Source: Clostridiales bacterium (GTDB lineage: Bacteria; Bacillota_A; Clostridia; Oscillospirales; Oscillospiraceae). From it: a DNA stretch of 9,324 bases. The stretch spans positions 1-9,324 of the forward strand of contig JAAVHY010000001.1 of assembly GCA_014799485.1 (NCBI GenBank), read 5' to 3'. The position numbers and the translations under genes are program-made. A model generated the notes under the pieces. It saw nothing but the letters and a program-made list of their open reading frames with translations. It did no database searches and was not told the DNA's origin. Position 1 is the first letter of the stretch; the number at the start of each line of letters is the position of its first letter. Positions 6,694 through 9,324 of the stretch are shown here, piece after piece.

Positions 6694-7755
6694 ATGAAAG
6701 CTATTATGGTAATGTTCGATTCCCTCAACCGCCGTTTCCTGCCTCCCTACGGTATATGCGCCTAATTTCATGCGCCTTTCGGAGCGGACCGTGACCTTTG
6801 ACAACTGCTACACGGACAGCCTACCCTGTATGTCTGCAAGGCGTGAACTCCATACCGGACGCTATAACTTTCTGCACAGGGGATGGTCGCCTCTGGGGCT
6901 CTTTGATGACTCCATGCCGCAGATGCTGGACGAGGCCGGAATCCATACCCGTCTTATCAGCGATCACGTCCACTATTCGGAGGACGAGGAAGCCACCTAT
7001 TACAACCGCTATACCATCTGGGAGAATGTGCGCGGGCAGGAAGGTGACCGCTGGAAATGCGATTTGACGAATACGGCTCTGCCCGACACTGCTATCCCGA
7101 TCGGCGACCCTGCGATGCGCAAGTTCAAAGAGCACTCCCAGAAACAGGATGTAATTAACCGCAGCTATATGCCTGCCAGTGACAACAGCAATCAGACTCG
7201 GGTGTTTCAGGGAGGCCTGGAGTTTATTGACACCAACCACAGCGCCGATCATGGGCTCTTACAGATCGAGTGCTTCGATCCCCATGAGCCTTTTTTCACC
7301 TTTGAGGAATACTTGAAGATTTATGATATCCCGGATATCGGCAAGCAGTGGGACTGACTCCCTTACGCTTCGGTGAAGGAAACGGATGAGGAAGTGGCCC
7401 ATGTGCGCGCTAAGTATGCTGCCCTGCTTTCCCAGTGTGATGAGAACCTTGGCCGAGTGCTGGATGCCATGGATCGATACGATATGTGGGACGATACTAT
7501 GCTCATCGTCAATACCGCCCACGGCTTCCTGCTGGGCGAGCACAGCTGGTGGGCCAAGAACACCATGCCTTGTTATGACGAGATTGTACATACGCCCCTT
7601 TTCATCTGGGATCTCCGGTGCAAAAGGCGGGTGAGCGCCGCAAGGCTTTGGTGCAGACCATCGATCTGGCCCCCACACTCCTGGATTTCTTCGGACCTGA
7701 GCCTGCAAAGGATATGCAGGGGAGAAGGCTTGGCACTCTGCGCATTGAAATATGA
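6694..7755 (+). pseudogene. Sulfatase (alkaline phosphatase superfamily), multiply broken
   Basis: AAGGAG lies 9 nt before ATG 6694. The N-terminus MKAIMVMFDSLNRRFLPPYG has the first metal-binding Asp. A frameshift near 6755 moves to the frame beginning APNFMRLSERTVTFDNCY, followed by the modification region LPCMSARRELHTGR. There Cys-x-Ser-x-Arg stands where CxPxR is expected. After FDPHEPFF a TGA (7355-7357) interrupts, then the same frame continues DEEVAHVRAKYAALL to LIVNTAHGFLLGEHSWW. The metal-ligand Asp of the usual NTDHG is Ala. A second frameshift near 7615 leads to ERRKALVQTIDLAPTLLDFF, ending at TGA 7755. About 350 codons remain, so the C-terminal part is also missing. The family hydrolyses sulfate esters using formylglycine. 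This copy cannot work. The downstream integrase promoter overlaps its 3' end. Confidence 0.85.
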
Positions 7756-7758
7756 TAC
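7730..7758 (+). promoter_or_regulatory. Probable integrase promoter
   Basis: TTGGCA (7730-7735), a 17-bp spacer and TGATAC (7753-7758) lie 33 bp before ATG 7792. An alternative -10 TATGAT at 7751-7756 would have a 15-bp spacer. It lies in the degenerate 3' end of the sulfatase pseudogene, so integrase expression does not depend on an upstream operon. Confidence 0.45.
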
Positions 7759-7791
7759 AATGTGTTTCGTTCCAAAATACAAAAAAGAGGG

Positions 7792-8988
7792 ATGAGCACA
7801 TTGAGCAGACCACAAACCGGACATGTCCGGCAGCGAAAAAGTGGGCTTTGGGAAGGGCAGTACGTTTACCAAACGGAACACAGGAGTATCTATGGTATAA
7901 CACAAGAGGAGGTATCACAGCAGTTGGACGAAATTATCGTATCGATTGAAAACGGAAATTACATTCGTCCAAACCAGCACACGCTGATTTCCTGGCTAAG
8001 GGAATGGCTGCATACCTGTGCCAAACCGACTTTACGACCAGCAACATTCACAAACTATGTGATGAACATTGAACGGCATTTCAATACCAAGCTTGGTAAG
8101 GTCAAGCTAAAAAATGTATCTACACGGATGCTGCAAAATTTCTTTAACGAAAAATTAGTTTCGGGCAGGGCAGATAAAAAACCTGGCGGTCTGTCCCCCA
8201 AAACACTGAAAAATATGCGATACATGCTTCATGTGGCGCTTGACCAAGCCTACTATGACCAATTGATCCCGTTCAATCCTGTCAATGGTGTACGGCTGCC
8301 GGTGCCAGATAATCCAGAGCAACGAGTTTTAAGACCGGAAGAAAAAGAACAGATTTGTGCCCACGCAGCAACAATCTATACACTTGTCTCCCAAGGTGTT
8401 ATTCTTCTTTTGACCTGTGGGCTGCGGAGAGGAGAATTGTTGGGACTGCAATGGCAGGATGTGGACTTGGAGAACGGCATCATAAAAATCAGGCACACAC
8501 TGTCCCGTCTCGAAAAATTTGATGTTACCAAGTCGGCTTATCTGTATATTCAACTGGATACCTATGCTCCCGAAACAAACCGAACCGCTGTCTATTTAGG
8601 GCCGGTCAAGACAAGAAAAGCGATCCGCACGATCTACCTGCCGGTGCGGGCCAAGAAAGCTCTCCTTGTGATTCGTGCAATCAGCACGGAACTTGCGAAC
8701 GGGAAGCCGAACTTCAATCCCCATGATCTGGTGTTTTGCACGAAGGAAGGACATCCGCTCGACGCCAAAGTTCTTGAAGAAGGGTTTCAGAAGATCCTTG
8801 CTGACCTCCAGCTCAAGAGCGTCAACCTTCACGCAACCAGGCACACCTTTGCAACCGAGGCATTGCAAAAGACCACAGACATTATTACAGTCTCCGAGAT
8901 TCTGGGGCACGCGAAGCCATCCACCACGCTGGATATGTACGGACACACCTTTGATGACCGAAAGCGTGCGTTGATGGAACAGATGTAG
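7792..8988 (+). CDS. Tyrosine recombinase/integrase of the island (Tn916-like class)
   Basis: With ATG 7792 the protein is 398 residues, normal for the class. AAGAGGG lies immediately before that ATG, too close to be ideal, and 9 nt before a TTG at 7801, so the TTG is a real alternative. A GTG at 7762 has no ribosome binding site. Order: N-terminal arm-binding region (GLWEGQYVYQTEHRS), SAM-like core-binding domain (about 60-165, LISWLREWL...SPKTLKNMRYML), catalytic domain from about 180. Catalytic residues are complete: Arg212 (CGLRRGE), Lys273 (GPVKTRK), His347 and Arg350 (LHATRHTF), His373 (LGHAK) and nucleophile Tyr383 (LDMYGH). It should recombine the tRNA-fMet att repeats; the right att begins 115 bp after its stop. 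No excisionase gene is seen beside it. The frame is intact, unlike the cargo next to it. Confidence 0.95.
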   Translation: MSTLSRPQTGHVRQRKSGLWEGQYVYQTEHRSIYGITQEEVSQQLDEIIVSIENGNYIRPNQHTLISWLREWLHTCAKPTLRPATFTNYVMNIERHFNTKLGKVKLKNVSTRMLQNFFNEKLVSGRADKKPGGLSPKTLKNMRYMLHVALDQAYYDQLIPFNPVNGVRLPVPDNPEQRVLRPEEKEQICAHAATIYTLVSQGVILLLTCGLRRGELLGLQWQDVDLENGIIKIRHTLSRLEKFDVTKSAYLYIQLDTYAPETNRTAVYLGPVKTRKAIRTIYLPVRAKKALLVIRAISTELANGKPNFNPHDLVFCTKEGHPLDAKVLEEGFQKILADLQLKSVNLHATRHTFATEALQKTTDIITVSEILGHAKPSTTLDMYGHTFDDRKRALMEQM

Positions 8989-9014
8989 AGATCAATCGTC
9001 AAATAATAAAATTC

Positions 9015-9043
9015 AATTCCGGTACATAGACGGTACGGGAATT
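9015..9043. repeat. Inverted and direct repeat between integrase and att
   Basis: AATTCCGGTAC (9015-9025) and GTACGGGAATT (9033-9043) form an inverted repeat matching at 10 of 11 positions with a 7-nt gap. CGGTAC is also repeated directly at 9020-9025 and 9031-9036. It may be an integrase or excisionase arm site at the element's right end, or a weak extra hairpin. Evidence is positional only. Confidence 0.35.
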
Positions 9044-9065
9044 TTAAATCATGTAAAAAGTTAAG

Positions 9066-9101
9066 AAAAACCGTTGATTTCTCACGAAATCAACGGTTTT
9101 T
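9066..9101. terminator. Bidirectional hairpin terminator next to right att
   Basis: A perfect 15-bp stem, AAAAACCGTTGATTT (9066-9080) with 9087-9101, has the 6-nt loop CTCACG, A5 on one side and T5 on the other. It ends the integrase transcript on the plus strand. On the minus strand it lies one base beyond the tRNA 3' CCA. The loop shares CTCAC with the hairpin at 734-770, so the two occupy the same place in neighbouring elements. Confidence 0.85.
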
Positions 9102-9102
9102 G

Positions 9103-9323
<221 letters not shown>

Positions 9324-9324
9324 T

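Noticed and set aside
7355..7357. TGA as a selenocysteine codon in the sulfatase
   Set aside because: The position corresponds to a Trp in the family consensus, not a catalytic Cys, no selenocysteine stem-loop is evident after it, and the gene has other clear lesions.
7259..7918. Minus-strand 219-codon open frame
   Set aside because: It lies opposite the sulfatase remnant and integrase start; the residues show no family features, whereas the plus strand matches known families.

Overview
The window looks like accessory DNA from a low-to-mid GC Gram-positive bacterium, most likely a gut-type Clostridia/Oscillospiraceae relative. The grounds are AGGAG-type ribosome binding sites, Tn916-class tyrosine integrases, IS1182- and IS256-type transposase remnants, a GHKL (AgrC-like) kinase remnant, and attachment repeats that match the 3' half of a Bacillus-type initiator tRNA-fMet gene. 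The species assignment is inference.

Layout. Bases 1-648 are the C-terminal part of a tyrosine integrase of a first element, followed by a terminator hairpin (734-770) and a 47-bp att repeat (770-816). The same 47 bp recur perfectly at 9103-9149, again just after an integrase gene (7792-8988) and a hairpin (9066-9101). Bases 770-9149 are therefore one integrated element of about 8.4 kb in a tandem array at tRNA-fMet. Neither repeat carries the 5' half of the tRNA, so the intact tRNA gene, on the minus strand, should lie beyond the right edge, and bases 9150-9324 probably begin a third element.

Inside the element, left to right: short direct repeats near the att site (828-861, 920-953); the N-terminal stump of an IS256-family transposase; an IS1182-family insertion sequence (1296-2649) with 15-bp perfect inverted ends, a 6-bp target duplication and a transposase broken by two internal lesions; then a well-formed minus-strand two-gene operon. 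The operon has a consensus promoter (5582-5610), a 547-aa AAA/ABC-type ATPase with a DUF3696-like tail, an overlapping 390-aa protein with TOPRIM/DUF4435-like acidic motifs, and a strong terminator (2685-2740). To its right lie about 450 bp without a recognisable gene, a frameshifted small gene, a fragment of a GHKL sensor kinase, and a sulfatase pseudogene with several lesions, and then the intact integrase.

Working together: the integrase and att repeats provide site-specific integration. Most cargo is decayed. The ATPase-TOPRIM pair is the only intact cargo, with its own promoter and terminator. Its architecture (ATPase sensor plus TOPRIM nuclease-like partner, as in OLD/Gabija/PARIS-type systems) makes it a candidate anti-phage or other conflict system. 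That function is inferred and not shown by the sequence.
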